The position numbers and the translations under genes were made by a program. A DNA stretch of 64,000 nucleotides, from positions 1-64,000 of the forward strand of contig JAJDEF010000031.1 in the NCBI GenBank assembly GCA_029259945.1, given 5' to 3'. A model generated the notes under the pieces. That model ran no database searches. It saw nothing but the letters and a program-made list of their open reading frames with translations, and was not told the origin of the DNA. The DNA comes from Planctomycetota bacterium. Its GTDB lineage: Bacteria; Planctomycetota; Planctomycetia; Pirellulales; Lacipirellulaceae. Positions 51,540 to 60,204 of this stretch are shown in pieces. The stretch's first letter is position 1, and each line of letters starts with the position of its first letter.

Positions 51540-52358
51540 ATGGGGTGGATGAGCGATTCGTTGTCACTGTCAATGCGACTGGGTGGCTTGTTGGCCGCGC
51601 AGGGGATTCGTGCTTGGATGAGCACACTTGAGTATCGCGCGTTATTCTATGACAGGTCGCTTGATGCTCGATTTGAGAGCGAGCAACCGCGTATCTATAT
51701 TTTTTGGCATGAGCATATTCTCATCCCCTTGTATCTACGTGGTCATTGCAATTTGGCGATGCTGCTCAGTCGGCATCGCGATGCTGACATTCTTGCTCGG
51801 GTGGCCTACCACATGGGTTTTGACTGTGTACGAGGTTCCAGCAATCGAGGTTCTGCCGCGGCGCTGCTAGAGATGTCGCGTCGTGGCAAACATATGAATC
51901 TTGCTATTACTCCCGACGGTCCGCGTGGCCCGCGACGGACAATGGCCGTTGGCGCCATTTACCTCGCTTCGAAACTAGGCATGCCTATCGTACCCTTGGG
52001 TTTTGGCACCGATCGTCCTTGGCGTATGAATAGCTGGGACCAACATGCAGTTCCCCGCCCCTTTTCGCAGGCTCGTGGCATCATTGGCCCCGCCGTTCAT
52101 ATCCCGACAGGGCTTGATCGTGAACAGTTGGAAACTCATCGGCAACGTGTCGAACGGTTGCTGACCGACTTAACTCTTGAAGCGGAAGATTGGGCTGTTA
52201 GCGGTGCTCGCCGCAAAGGCGAAGTTTGCGAGCGGCGTTGCGCACGAATTTTGCCCAGCCGTAGTACGCAGCCAACGGGCAAAAAGTTGACCTTACTCCC
52301 CTACCCTGCTGAGATTCCGTCAGCCGAAGAATCTGAGCGAGAGTGTTTCATTGCCTAG
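51540..52358 (+). CDS. DUF374 / LPLAT-type lysophospholipid acyltransferase
   Basis: 272 residues. IYIFWHEHILIPLYL (H-x4-D-like substrate motif, here HEHILIP), DILARVAYHMGFDCVRGSSNRGSAAALLEM, LAITPDGPRGPRRTMAVGAIYLASKLGMPIVPLGFG, and PWRMNSWDQHAVPRPFSQ reproduce the DUF374 branch of lipid acyltransferases, which transfer fatty acyl chains to lysophospholipids or lipid A-like acceptors. Start ATG 51540; an ATG four codons later is also possible. It lies convergent to the nucleotidyltransferase-HEPN gene. The C-terminal 60 residues are a variable polar tail. Confidence 0.88.
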   Translation: MGWMSDSLSLSMRLGGLLAAQGIRAWMSTLEYRALFYDRSLDARFESEQPRIYIFWHEHILIPLYLRGHCNLAMLLSRHRDADILARVAYHMGFDCVRGSSNRGSAAALLEMSRRGKHMNLAITPDGPRGPRRTMAVGAIYLASKLGMPIVPLGFGTDRPWRMNSWDQHAVPRPFSQARGIIGPAVHIPTGLDREQLETHRQRVERLLTDLTLEAEDWAVSGARRKGEVCERRCARILPSRSTQPTGKKLTLLPYPAEIPSAEESERECFIA

Positions 52359-52380
52359 GTGAATTTCGGTAGTGGGTCAG

Positions 52381-53247
52381 TTACCTGCCGAGTTGGGCAA
52401 GGTGCTCTTGGGAGATTTCTTCCGTCAGGCTCAGAAGGTTTTCTACGCCGTGGCAAAGGATGTTTAACTCCTTGGCAGAGATCTCATATTTGGGATCATA
52501 GCGGGCACCGATGTAGGCGTAGTCGAACCGTTTGAACAATTCTTGTTCCGCCTCGGTGTTTTGAGAAAAGATGCCTGCGAGTCGGGCGTCGTGCTCCTGA
52601 GCCATCAGCCCCAGTACGCCCAGGTAGTGCTCGTGAGGGCAATAGTTGGTCAGCACCAACAAAACCGTCTTGTAGGCTGCTTCGGTCGATTGCTGAAGTT
52701 GGAAAGCGGCTCCCTTGAAGTCTTTGTCTGCAACATCGACCTCAAAGTGTTTGTAGAACCGCTGCGCCCTTTCATACCAGTGCTGAAAATGTTCTTGAGC
52801 CAGTCGCAATTGCTCTTCTGTCGACAAATGTTTTTCTTTGGCCAGCGTAAAATCGCCCGAGTCGTAAAGCAGGCGGCCATCGCGATCGACGTCTTTGAAG
52901 AAAAACTGTCCTTCGGCCAGCCGATTGTTCACAAACTCGAGGTCGTGCGCAATAATCCGCACCTGAGCGCTGAGCCCCAACCGGCGGCACTCCAGGGCAA
53001 CATCCTCCCAAAGGACCGTGTCGTAGGCGGTTTGGCCCTGCCCGGTGATGGCAAGGATGTCGTAGTCAGAAACGTGCCCCGACTTGCGGTCGGCAGCCAG
53101 GTCGCCCACCTCTTTGTAGTCGCCACGGGCGTAGGAGCCGTAAAGGATGACCATGGCGATGTCGTCGCTCGCGGCACGAATCGCGTTGACGACGCTTCGC
53201 AGCTCCTGCTGCTTCCACTCCGGCAGGTGATCGGTCGAAGGTTTCAT
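52381..53247 (-). CDS. fused MNT nucleotidyltransferase-HEPN domain protein
   Basis: 288 residues. N-terminal minimal nucleotidyltransferase (MNT) domain: ILYGSYARGDYKEVGDL with GS at 37-38 and the catalytic DYD at 61-63 (SDYDILAITG). C-terminal helical HEPN domain: LAQEHFQHWYERAQRFYKHFEVDVADKDFKGAAFQLQQSTEAAYK and FKRFDYAYIGARYDPKYEIS. In two-gene MNT-HEPN toxin-antitoxin systems the HEPN RNase is silenced by MNT-mediated nucleotidylation; here both reside in one chain. The RNase motif Rx4-6H is not clearly present, so the HEPN part may be non-catalytic. Convergent with the DUF374 gene and divergent from xseA. Confidence 0.8.
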   Translation of the reverse strand: MKPSTDHLPEWKQQELRSVVNAIRAASDDIAMVILYGSYARGDYKEVGDLAADRKSGHVSDYDILAITGQGQTAYDTVLWEDVALECRRLGLSAQVRIIAHDLEFVNNRLAEGQFFFKDVDRDGRLLYDSGDFTLAKEKHLSTEEQLRLAQEHFQHWYERAQRFYKHFEVDVADKDFKGAAFQLQQSTEAAYKTVLLVLTNYCPHEHYLGVLGLMAQEHDARLAGIFSQNTEAEQELFKRFDYAYIGARYDPKYEISAKELNILCHGVENLLSLTEEISQEHLAQLGR

Positions 53248-53492
53248 GACACGTGGAACCTATCGGAATAGAACCTGCCTGACAATGACTGGACTTCGCT
53301 TCTTGTCGCTTTGCGAGGGCAACCTGGTCTAGGTGCCGAAACCGCGTTGCGGTAAACAACGGCGTCCCAGGCTACGGTGAGGTGAGGCCTTCGGCCAAAC
53401 TGGCCCCCTCCCGCCAGTTCATGGGGGCTACAAACGTGCCCCTGGTTTCCTGTAGAATGGGTGTCCTGTTGCTTTCGGTAGTCGAGGAACCC

Positions 53493-54728
53493 ATGCCCGC
53501 TAGTTCGCCCGCTGTTGATGCGCCCAGTTCTACTCAGCCATTCTCGGTGAGTCAGTTGACTGCTCGATTGAAAGGTGTGGTCGAGAGCAACTTTTCAGAG
53601 GTTTGGGTGGCGGGCGAAATTTCTAATTTTTCTCGTCCGCAGTCGGGCCACTGTTACTTTACGCTGAAGGATGACCATGCCCAATTGCGTGCCGTCATTT
53701 GGCGCGGCACCGCGACACGACTCAAATTTGATGTTCAAGATGGGCTCGAGGTCGTTTGCCGTGGACGGCTCGATGTTTATCCCCCGCGAGGTAGTTATCA
53801 ACTTGTCATTGAGCAATTGGTTCCCCAGGGCGTTGGCGCTTTGGAATTGGCTTTGCGAAAGCTTCGCGAGAAATTGACGCGAGAAGGCCTGTTCGACACC
53901 GAAAACAAAAGACCGTTGCCCCCCTTCCCTCGCCGTATTGGGGTGGTGACGAGTCCCACTGGTGCTGCGATTCGAGACTTTATCGAGGTGCTTCGCCGAC
54001 GTTGGCAGGGTATCGACGTGTTTATTTTCCCGGTGCGTGTCCAAGGCGACGGTTCGGCAGACGAAATTGCTGCTGCGATCGGTCAAGCTAACCGACTCGT
54101 CCCTTCGCTTGATGTTTTGGTGGTAGGACGTGGCGGAGGTAGTTTGGAAGATCTTTGGGCGTTTAACGAAGAGACGGTTGTTCGAGCTATCGCTGCTTCG
54201 AGTGTGCCGACCGTCTCGGCAGTTGGCCACGAGATCGATGTCACTCTCGCTGATCTTGCCGCCGATGTGCGGGCGCTCACTCCCAGTGAAGCGGCAGAGC
54301 GTGTGGTGCCGTCGTCGCAAGATGTCACTGAGATCATGCAAGGTTTGCGTTCACGACTGTTGAATGCGTTGGTTGTTAAGGCGAGCAGTTATCGTAGTCG
54401 TGTGGATGCGATTTCCAGCCGTCCGGTGTTTACCCGCCCATTGGATGAAGTTCATCATCGGAGTCGGCAGACTGATGATTTGACGACTCGCCTGCATAGT
54501 GCCGCCAAAGTGCAGCTACGAGAACAGCAAAGTCGATTGACAGCGATAAGCGGGAAGCTCGACACCTTGAGCCCGTTGGGCGTCCTCGGTCGAGGGTATA
54601 GTCTTACTCAGGACCAAGCCAGCGGCCAACTCATTACTGCGGCGAGCCAAGTGACTGAGGGCCAGCAAATCGCGACACGTTTGGCGCAGGGAACTGTCGT
54701 GAGCACTGTGGAGCAAGTGCATAAGTGA
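53493..54728 (+). CDS. xseA: exodeoxyribonuclease VII large subunit
   Basis: Single-strand-specific nuclease subunit acting with XseB. 411 residues from ATG 53493: N-terminal OB fold (FSVSQLTARLKGVVESNFSEVWVAGEISNFSRPQSGHCYFTLKDD), GVVTSPTGAAIRDFIEVLRRRW, VGRGGGSLEDLWAFNEE and VSAVGHEIDVTLADLAADVRALTPSEAAE. GAGGA lies about six bases before this ATG; the frame is open back to 53382 without domain character. The C-terminal half is the usual coiled coil ending LGVLGRGYSLTQD. xseB is next, but 364 bases away because a repeat element is inserted between them. Confidence 0.96.
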   Translation: MPASSPAVDAPSSTQPFSVSQLTARLKGVVESNFSEVWVAGEISNFSRPQSGHCYFTLKDDHAQLRAVIWRGTATRLKFDVQDGLEVVCRGRLDVYPPRGSYQLVIEQLVPQGVGALELALRKLREKLTREGLFDTENKRPLPPFPRRIGVVTSPTGAAIRDFIEVLRRRWQGIDVFIFPVRVQGDGSADEIAAAIGQANRLVPSLDVLVVGRGGGSLEDLWAFNEETVVRAIAASSVPTVSAVGHEIDVTLADLAADVRALTPSEAAERVVPSSQDVTEIMQGLRSRLLNALVVKASSYRSRVDAISSRPVFTRPLDEVHHRSRQTDDLTTRLHSAAKVQLREQQSRLTAISGKLDTLSPLGVLGRGYSLTQDQASGQLITAASQVTEGQQIATRLAQGTVVSTVEQVHK

Positions 54729-55092
54729 CGTAACCGTTCGGAGGAGGAAGGACGAGTCGGTTTCTCGCAAAGGCGCTAAGGCGCAAAGACAGTAGTGGGA
54801 ATCTCGCAGAGCCGCAGAGACGACAGAGAAAAGGTGTGTGTGACAAACCATATCCGTAAATATCGTGATGTAGGTTGTTGGAAAGCCGTGCTTTGACGAC
54901 TCTGCTGTCTCTGCGTCGCTGCGAGATATTTTTTATTTCCTTAGCTCCAGCTAAATAAAAAATTGCGTTTGTCGGAATTTTCAATGGATTCTTTTCCTTT
55001 GCGCCTTTGCAAGAGACACTTGCTAGGATTCGCCTAGGGGCATACTGTGAACGGTTACCAAGTAACACAACCTTAAAAAGTATTGAACAACC
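54729..55092. other. gap between xseA and xseB occupied by a repeat element
   Basis: 364 bases without a gene between two genes that usually touch. The nested-palindrome element at 54730-55058 accounts for nearly all of it. Confidence 0.55.
54730..55058. repeat. nested-palindrome element, copy 2 (MITE-like), between xseA and xseB
   Basis: Terminal inverted repeats GTAACCGTTC (54730-54739) and GAACGGTTAC (55049-55058), perfect over 10 bases. Nested inside: TTTCTCGCAAAGGCGCTAAGGCGCAAAG against CTTTGCGCCTTTGCAAGAG, then CTCGCAGAGCCGCAGAGACGACAGAG against CTGTCTCTGCGTCGCTGCGAG. It begins two bases after the xseA stop codon. About 329 bases; left and right ends align with copy 1 at 51220-51500 although the centres differ. 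No transposase encoded. Confidence 0.75.
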
Positions 55093-55449
55093 ATGGCTAA
55101 GAAAAAAGTTACTAAATCGAAGCAGCCCACGTTTGAAGAGTCGCTTGCCCAGTTGGAGGAGATTGTTGCCAATCTCGAAGGGGGCAAACTCGAGCTTGCC
55201 GAGTCGTTGGAGCAGTATGAAAATGGGGTCAAACACTTGAAAGTCTGCTACGGCTTGCTAACCGAAGCGGAACGTCGGATCGAGCTGGTGAGCGAGGTCG
55301 ACGCCTCGGGGCGGGCACAAACCCAGCCTTTTGAAGATGCCGGCGACGAATCGCTCGACAAGAAAAGTGCGGCTCGCAGCCGCCGGCGGAGTTCTAAGAG
55401 CAACCAATCTGCCTCGCGAGAAGTAGACGATGGGTCGTCACTGTTCTAA
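55093..55449 (+). CDS. xseB: exodeoxyribonuclease VII small subunit
   Basis: 118 residues. The core QPTFEESLAQLEEIVANLEGGKLELAESLEQYENGVKHLKVCYGLLTEAERRIELV is the XseB family signature; the last 45 residues are a Ser/Lys/Arg-rich tail (KKSAARSRRRSSKSNQSASREVDDGSSLF) not found in most homologues. ispA starts 146 bases downstream. Confidence 0.94.
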   Translation: MAKKKVTKSKQPTFEESLAQLEEIVANLEGGKLELAESLEQYENGVKHLKVCYGLLTEAERRIELVSEVDASGRAQTQPFEDAGDESLDKKSAARSRRRSSKSNQSASREVDDGSSLF

Positions 55450-55595
55450 GATGGCCCTAACCACCTTTTATTGATTCCTGCGCCACCAATGAGCCGAGGG
55501 GGCCCAGCAAAAGTCCGGATTTAGCGGGCAAAATGCTATCGCCGGGGTTCATTTGCCGCGTATCCCTCAATAAGCTTGCAAAAAGAATTCTGCCG

Positions 55596-56489
55596 ATGAA
55601 CACCAAGACCGTGACACCGATTGATTTGAGTCTCGAACTTCGGGAACAAATAGAGGGCGCTTTGCGCGGGTATGTTGCATTCGACGAGGATTGTCCCGCC
55701 AAGCTACGCGAGGCGATCGAGTACAGCCTGTTGGCGCCGGGCAAACGACTTCGTCCTCAGCTGACGCTACTTGCCGCTCTGGCGTGTGGCGCTGAAATTG
55801 CACAAGCGCTGCCGGCTGCGGTCGCGGTTGAGATGATTCATGCCTACTCATTGGTCCACGACGACTTGCCGGCGATGGACGACGACGATCTCCGCCGTGG
55901 TCGTGCGACCTGCCATAAAAAATATGACGAAGCGACTGCCATTCTTGTCGGCGATGCTTTGATTCCGCGAGCGTTTGAAATTATTTCGAGAGAAATCAAA
56001 CCGGCAGAACGAGCCGTCCGCTGTTGCCAGGAGCTTGCCCGTGCTGCGGGAGCGACTGCCCTGGTGGGCGGACAGGCCGCCGATCTTGACGGAGAATTTC
56101 GCGATCTCTCGGTCACTCAATTAGAATCGATCCATCGGCGCAAGACGGGAGCGCTGTTTTGTGTTGCTTTGCGGATGGGAGCGATCGTGGCGAACGCGAA
56201 CGACGAACAGCTCGCTGCCCTCGACCAGTATGGCCAGCACCTAGGTTTAGCATTTCAGGTGGTCGACGATTTGCTGGATGTTTCAGGATCGGAAGGAGAA
56301 GTCGGCAAGCGTCTGGGTAAAGACCTTGAAAAGGGAAAAACGACCTATCCTGCGATGTTAGGCATTCAGGCCAGTCGCGAGCGTGCCGAACAGTTGATCG
56401 ACGACGCCTGTCAGGCCCTTGGTAGCTTTGGAGAGGCGGCCGCTCCGCTCCGCGAGTTGGCTCTTTTTGTGAGGCAACGAAATCGTTGA
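55596..56489 (+). CDS. ispA: geranyl/farnesyl diphosphate synthase
   Basis: All-trans polyprenyl diphosphate synthase making farnesyl (or geranylgeranyl) diphosphate from IPP and DMAPP. 297 residues from ATG 55596: first aspartate-rich motif SLVHDDLPAMDDDDLRRGR (89-95 DDLPAMD), ALVGGQAADL, and second motif FQVVDDLLDV near 222. The residues before the first motif decide product length and cannot be read reliably. dxs overlaps its stop codon, forming the xseB-ispA-dxs cluster common in bacteria. Confidence 0.93.
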   Translation: MNTKTVTPIDLSLELREQIEGALRGYVAFDEDCPAKLREAIEYSLLAPGKRLRPQLTLLAALACGAEIAQALPAAVAVEMIHAYSLVHDDLPAMDDDDLRRGRATCHKKYDEATAILVGDALIPRAFEIISREIKPAERAVRCCQELARAAGATALVGGQAADLDGEFRDLSVTQLESIHRRKTGALFCVALRMGAIVANANDEQLAALDQYGQHLGLAFQVVDDLLDVSGSEGEVGKRLGKDLEKGKTTYPAMLGIQASRERAEQLIDDACQALGSFGEAAAPLRELALFVRQRNR

Positions 56490-58384
56490 ATCTTGAGATA
56501 CTGCCCAGCATTGAATCGCCCGACGACTTAGAGAAGTTGTCGTTGCCCAAGTTGGAATTGCTTGCCAGCGAAATTCGCGATGTGCTTTGCAATTTGGTGG
56601 CGTGTCGTAGCGCACATTTTGCATCGAATCTCGGCGTGGTGGAACTCTGTATTGCGCTGCACCATGTATTCGACTTTCGTCGAGACCGATTAATTTGGGA
56701 TACAGGCCACCAAATTTATCCTCATAAATTGCTGACGGGGCGCTTTCCGCAGTTCGACTCGATGCGTACTAAAGGGGGCTTGATGGGGTACCCCAACCCC
56801 GTCGAAAGTGAGTACGACTTGTTTATGACGGGTCATGCGGGTTCGAGTGTTTCGACCGCCTTGGGGCTTGCCAGCGGCGACGATTTGCTCCGCGCGGGTG
56901 AAGGACGACAGTCGGTTGCAGTGATCGGCGACGGGGCGTTTCCTTCGGGGATCGTTTTCGAGGCGCTCAACAACGCTCGACAACAAGGCGAACGACTGCT
57001 GGTTGTGCTCAACGATAATCAGATGTCGATTTGCCCGCGTGTGGGCGGGGTGGCCGACTATCTCGACCGACTTCGCATTAGCCGAATGTATACAGGATTC
57101 AAAGACGAGATCGGAAAAATCCTTAGCAAAGTCCCGTTATTGGGCGATCCTACCGAGCGATTTTTGGTCCAACTGAAAGAGGCCGCCAAGGCGGGCTTAA
57201 GTGGCGGGATGATGTTCGAGGACATGGGGTTTCGCTACTTCGGCCCCATCGACGGGCACAATATCGGGCTATTGAAAAAATACTTGAAGATGGTCCGCCG
57301 TCTCGAAGGCCCCGTCTTGTTGCATGTCGTCACCGAAAAGGGGCATGGGTTTAAGCCCGCTGCTGCAGACCCGGTGTTGTTTCATGCACCCCCTCAATTC
57401 GAGCGTCGTGATGACCAAGTCGTGACGATGAAGAAAAGCTCGTCGAGGGCTTATACGCATGTTGCCTCAGAGGCGATTGCCGAGCAGATGCGTAGCAATC
57501 CGAAGGTTACCGTACTCACGGCAGCCATGTGCCAGGGGAATAAACTGGAAAAAGTTCGCGAAGAATTTCCCAAACGTTTTTTCGACACGGGGATTTGCGA
57601 ATCGCATGCGGTCGCATTCGCTGCTGGGCAGGCCAAGGTCGGCATGCGGCCGATCGTTGATATCTACAGCACGTTTTTGCAGCGTTCGTACGACCAGATT
57701 TTTCAGGAAGTGGCGCTGCAAAATCTTCCGGTGACATTCATGCTCGATCGCGGGGGATTGGCCGGGCCTGATGGGCCGACCCATCATGGTGTTTTTGATT
57801 TTGGCTATCTGCGGGTCTTTCCGAAGATGGTGGTGATGGCCCCTGGCGATGCACAGGACTTGCCGGCCATGCTCGACTTCGCGCTCAGCTACGATGGCCC
57901 CTGTGCCATTCGTTACCCCAAGGCGGCTGCCGTGGAGGTTGATCGGACGGTCGCCTCCCTCGAAATCGGACGAAGCGAAGTTTTGCATTGGGGCACCGAC
58001 GGCTGTCTCATTGCTTGCGGCGCACTTTTGCCGCGTTGCGTCGAAGTGGCCGAACGTCTGAAAAGCGAGGGGCTCGACATCGGCATCATCAATGCCCGAT
58101 TCCTAAAACCGCTTGACACCGAGGTTATTCTGCGAGCGGTGCAAGAGTGTGATTTTGTAGTGACTGTCGAAGAAGCTGCGCTAGCCGGCGGTTTTGGCAG
58201 CGCGGTCGTCGAAGCGGCTGCCGACGCAGGGCTCGATGCCAGCCGTTTGCGACGGCTAGGCATCCCCGACCACTACGTCGAACATGGCGAGCGGGATGAA
58301 CTGTTGGCTGATTTAGGGCTGGACGTGGCGAGTATCGAAAAGACCTGCCGAGAATTGGCTGGGGTTTCGGTTGAGAGCCGGTAG
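56486..58384 (+). CDS. dxs: 1-deoxy-D-xylulose-5-phosphate synthase
   Basis: First enzyme of the MEP isoprenoid pathway, thiamine-diphosphate dependent. 632 residues: DTGHQIYPHKLLTGR, GDGAFPSGIVFEALNNAR (GDG 148-150) and LNDNQMSI (TPP site), FRYFGPIDGHNIG, VVTEKGHGF, and the C-terminal transketolase part with DTGICESHAVAFAAGQAKVG, MLDRGGLAGPDGPTHHGVFD and IGIINARFLKPLD. Starts with TTG overlapping the ispA stop (TTGA). Stated order ispA then dxs indicates co-expression for isoprenoid (including hopanoid or carotenoid) supply. Confidence 0.97.
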   Translation: MNLEILPSIESPDDLEKLSLPKLELLASEIRDVLCNLVACRSAHFASNLGVVELCIALHHVFDFRRDRLIWDTGHQIYPHKLLTGRFPQFDSMRTKGGLMGYPNPVESEYDLFMTGHAGSSVSTALGLASGDDLLRAGEGRQSVAVIGDGAFPSGIVFEALNNARQQGERLLVVLNDNQMSICPRVGGVADYLDRLRISRMYTGFKDEIGKILSKVPLLGDPTERFLVQLKEAAKAGLSGGMMFEDMGFRYFGPIDGHNIGLLKKYLKMVRRLEGPVLLHVVTEKGHGFKPAAADPVLFHAPPQFERRDDQVVTMKKSSSRAYTHVASEAIAEQMRSNPKVTVLTAAMCQGNKLEKVREEFPKRFFDTGICESHAVAFAAGQAKVGMRPIVDIYSTFLQRSYDQIFQEVALQNLPVTFMLDRGGLAGPDGPTHHGVFDFGYLRVFPKMVVMAPGDAQDLPAMLDFALSYDGPCAIRYPKAAAVEVDRTVASLEIGRSEVLHWGTDGCLIACGALLPRCVEVAERLKSEGLDIGIINARFLKPLDTEVILRAVQECDFVVTVEEAALAGGFGSAVVEAAADAGLDASRLRRLGIPDHYVEHGERDELLADLGLDVASIEKTCRELAGVSVESR

Positions 58385-58471
58385 GCCTGAGCAAGTCAGC
58401 ATAGTGCCGACGACTCGCAAAGGGTGAAATCACTTTCTCGGCAAATCGCTGCGATGGTGTTTTTATTACCG

Positions 58472-58497
58472 ACATAGCCTGCTATAGCAGGCTATGT
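58472..58497. promoter_or_regulatory. perfect 26-base palindrome upstream of the VapBC pair, putative operator
   Basis: From ACATAGCCTG to CAGGCTATGT, 26 bases that read the same on both strands, centre TA at 58484-58485. It lies 38 bases before the antitoxin start codon. VapB antitoxins and VapBC complexes bind palindromes in their own promoters, so this is a candidate autoregulation site. It could alternatively be a terminator for dxs; no T-run follows. Confidence 0.5.
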
Positions 58498-58535
58498 GCT
58501 GGCCTGTTATGATCCAAGTGGTTTGGAGAATTACT

Positions 58536-58751
58536 ATGGCAGCCGATCGGTACAAAGACATTCTGAATAAGGCGAAGAAGCTTAGCCCGGAGCAACAAAA
58601 CAAGCTCGTTGGCGAACTGTCTCAGATAGCCGGTCGTAAGAACGGCGGCAAGCATAGCATTCTTGACCTCGAAGGCCTGGGCAAAGAAGTTTGGGAAGGT
58701 GTTGACGCTGACGAGTACGTTGCCGAGGAACGAGACTCATGGGATGGGTAG
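58536..58751 (+). CDS. vapB: VapB-type antitoxin
   Basis: 71 residues from ATG 58536, with GGAGA six bases ahead. N-terminal half ADRYKDILNKAKKLSPEQQNKLVGELSQIAGRK is helical and basic; the C-terminal part HSILDLEGLGKEVWEGVDADEYVAEERDSW is the acidic toxin-binding arm typical of antitoxins for PIN toxins. Overlaps the toxin start by 13 bases. A 26-base palindrome lies just upstream. Confidence 0.8.
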   Translation: MAADRYKDILNKAKKLSPEQQNKLVGELSQIAGRKNGGKHSILDLEGLGKEVWEGVDADEYVAEERDSWDG

Positions 58752-59182
58752 AAGATCTTCACGGCAAAACGGTCGGGCTAGATACCTCGCCACTGATCTT
58801 TTTCATCGAAAAGCACCCTGTTTATGCGGACGTGGTGCGTCCTTTCTTTCAAGCAGTAGACCGAGGTGAAATTCACGTTGTCACGTCGACTGTGACGCTG
58901 CTCGAAGTTCTCGTCCATCCCATTCGCCGCAAAGACGAGTCGCTCGCGCATCAGTACAACGACATCCTGCTCACGTCACCTCATATCTTCACAATGCCGG
59001 TGACTCCGGTAACCGCACAATTAGCAGCAGAATTACGAGCTGACTACAAGTTGAAAACGCCAGATGCGATCCAGCTGGCTGTTGCAATGACAAATAATGC
59101 GGCTGCCTTTCTGACCAACGATCGCGACTATGGCAGCGTGCCTAGTATTGATGTCATCAAGCTCCACGACGTCCAAGCGTGA
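58739..59182 (+). CDS. vapC: VapC-type PIN-domain toxin
   Basis: 147-residue ribonuclease. The four acidic metal ligands of the PIN fold appear in order: Asp15 (VGLDTSPLIFFIE), Glu56 (TLLEVLVHP), Asp109 (KTPDAIQLAVA) and Asp128 (LTNDRDYG). Translation overlaps the antitoxin gene by 13 bases, so both are made from one mRNA. VapC toxins cut tRNA or rRNA; the target of this one cannot be predicted. Integrity looks full, with no frameshift. Lies between dxs and nadK, both conserved genes. Confidence 0.88.
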   Translation: MGWVEDLHGKTVGLDTSPLIFFIEKHPVYADVVRPFFQAVDRGEIHVVTSTVTLLEVLVHPIRRKDESLAHQYNDILLTSPHIFTMPVTPVTAQLAAELRADYKLKTPDAIQLAVAMTNNAAAFLTNDRDYGSVPSIDVIKLHDVQA

Positions 59183-59295
59183 ATTATAGGTGCAAAAAAG
59201 GGTGTGGGCGCCAGTGTGCCCACCTCTCAAGAAGACCAGGCAAACGGTCCGACTAGCGGCGTCTTTCTCGGCTGACGCCGCCCCTAAACGCTGCT

Positions 59296-60186
59296 ATGCT
59301 AGGTGGTATGAGCCGTAGCCCCTCTTCGACTTCTGAACCATCCAAGCGTCCGCGGGTGATGATGTTGGCGGATGCGCAGAAGCCTCAGATTCGGGAACGT
59401 GCGGGCGAGCTGCGACCGATTCTTGAAAAGTATGTCGAAGTTGTGGCGATGGTTAACGACTTTTCGCAGGAGTTGCCTGCGGGCGAGGTCGACTACGCGG
59501 TGGTGTTGGGTGGGGATGGCTCGATGTTGCGGGCGGCGCATGCGATGGGGTACCAGCAGATTCCTGTGATCGGAGTGAATCTGGGCGATCTCGGATTCTT
59601 GGCTGATTTGCAGCCCGAGCAACTCGATGAAGTGCTGCCCAGGGTTTTGGCGGGGGAATTCCGCGTGGTTTCGCACCTGATGTTTGAATGTGAAGTCCAC
59701 CGAGCGGGTGAACCATGCCATAAAGTGCTAGGGCTTAACGAGGTGGCAGTGCTAGCAGGTCCGCCGTTTGCGATGCTCGACGTGCAGCTTTACGTTGACG
59801 ATGAATTGGTAACGACTTATAGTTGCGACGGCTTGATTGTCAGTACGCCGGTCGGATCGACCGCCCACAGCCTGTCGGCAGGGGGGCCGATCTTGCGAAA
59901 AGATTTGCAGGCGTTTGTCATCTCGCCGATTAGCCCCCACACGCTCACCAATCGTCCGGTGGTCGATTCGGCAGATCGGGAATATGAGTTAGCTGCTGCG
60001 AACCCGCACGAAGGAACATCGTTGGTGGTCGATGGCAAAGTGGTTTGCCGGCTGACTGCCGAAGACCGAATACGCGTCCGCCGCTCAGAAGCACAATTTC
60101 AGTTGATCGAAGTCCACGGCCACGGCTACTACCGCACGTTACGAGAGAAGTTAGGCTGGGGCGGACGATTGAAACCTGAACACTAA
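59296..60186 (+). CDS. nadK: NAD kinase
   Basis: Makes NADP from NAD and ATP or polyphosphate. 296 residues; VLGGDGSMLRA at 71-81, GVNLGDLGFL, ALNEV-like GLNEVAVL, STPVGSTAHSLSAGGPI and the C-terminal DGKVVCRL segment are characteristic. Starts at ATG 59296, with ATG 59308 an alternative. The gene has its own short gap upstream (113 bases) and is followed by an inverted repeat. Confidence 0.95.
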   Translation: MLGGMSRSPSSTSEPSKRPRVMMLADAQKPQIRERAGELRPILEKYVEVVAMVNDFSQELPAGEVDYAVVLGGDGSMLRAAHAMGYQQIPVIGVNLGDLGFLADLQPEQLDEVLPRVLAGEFRVVSHLMFECEVHRAGEPCHKVLGLNEVAVLAGPPFAMLDVQLYVDDELVTTYSCDGLIVSTPVGSTAHSLSAGGPILRKDLQAFVISPISPHTLTNRPVVDSADREYELAAANPHEGTSLVVDGKVVCRLTAEDRIRVRRSEAQFQLIEVHGHGYYRTLREKLGWGGRLKPEH

Positions 60187-60204
60187 AATAAAAAGATGTA
60201 TTTT

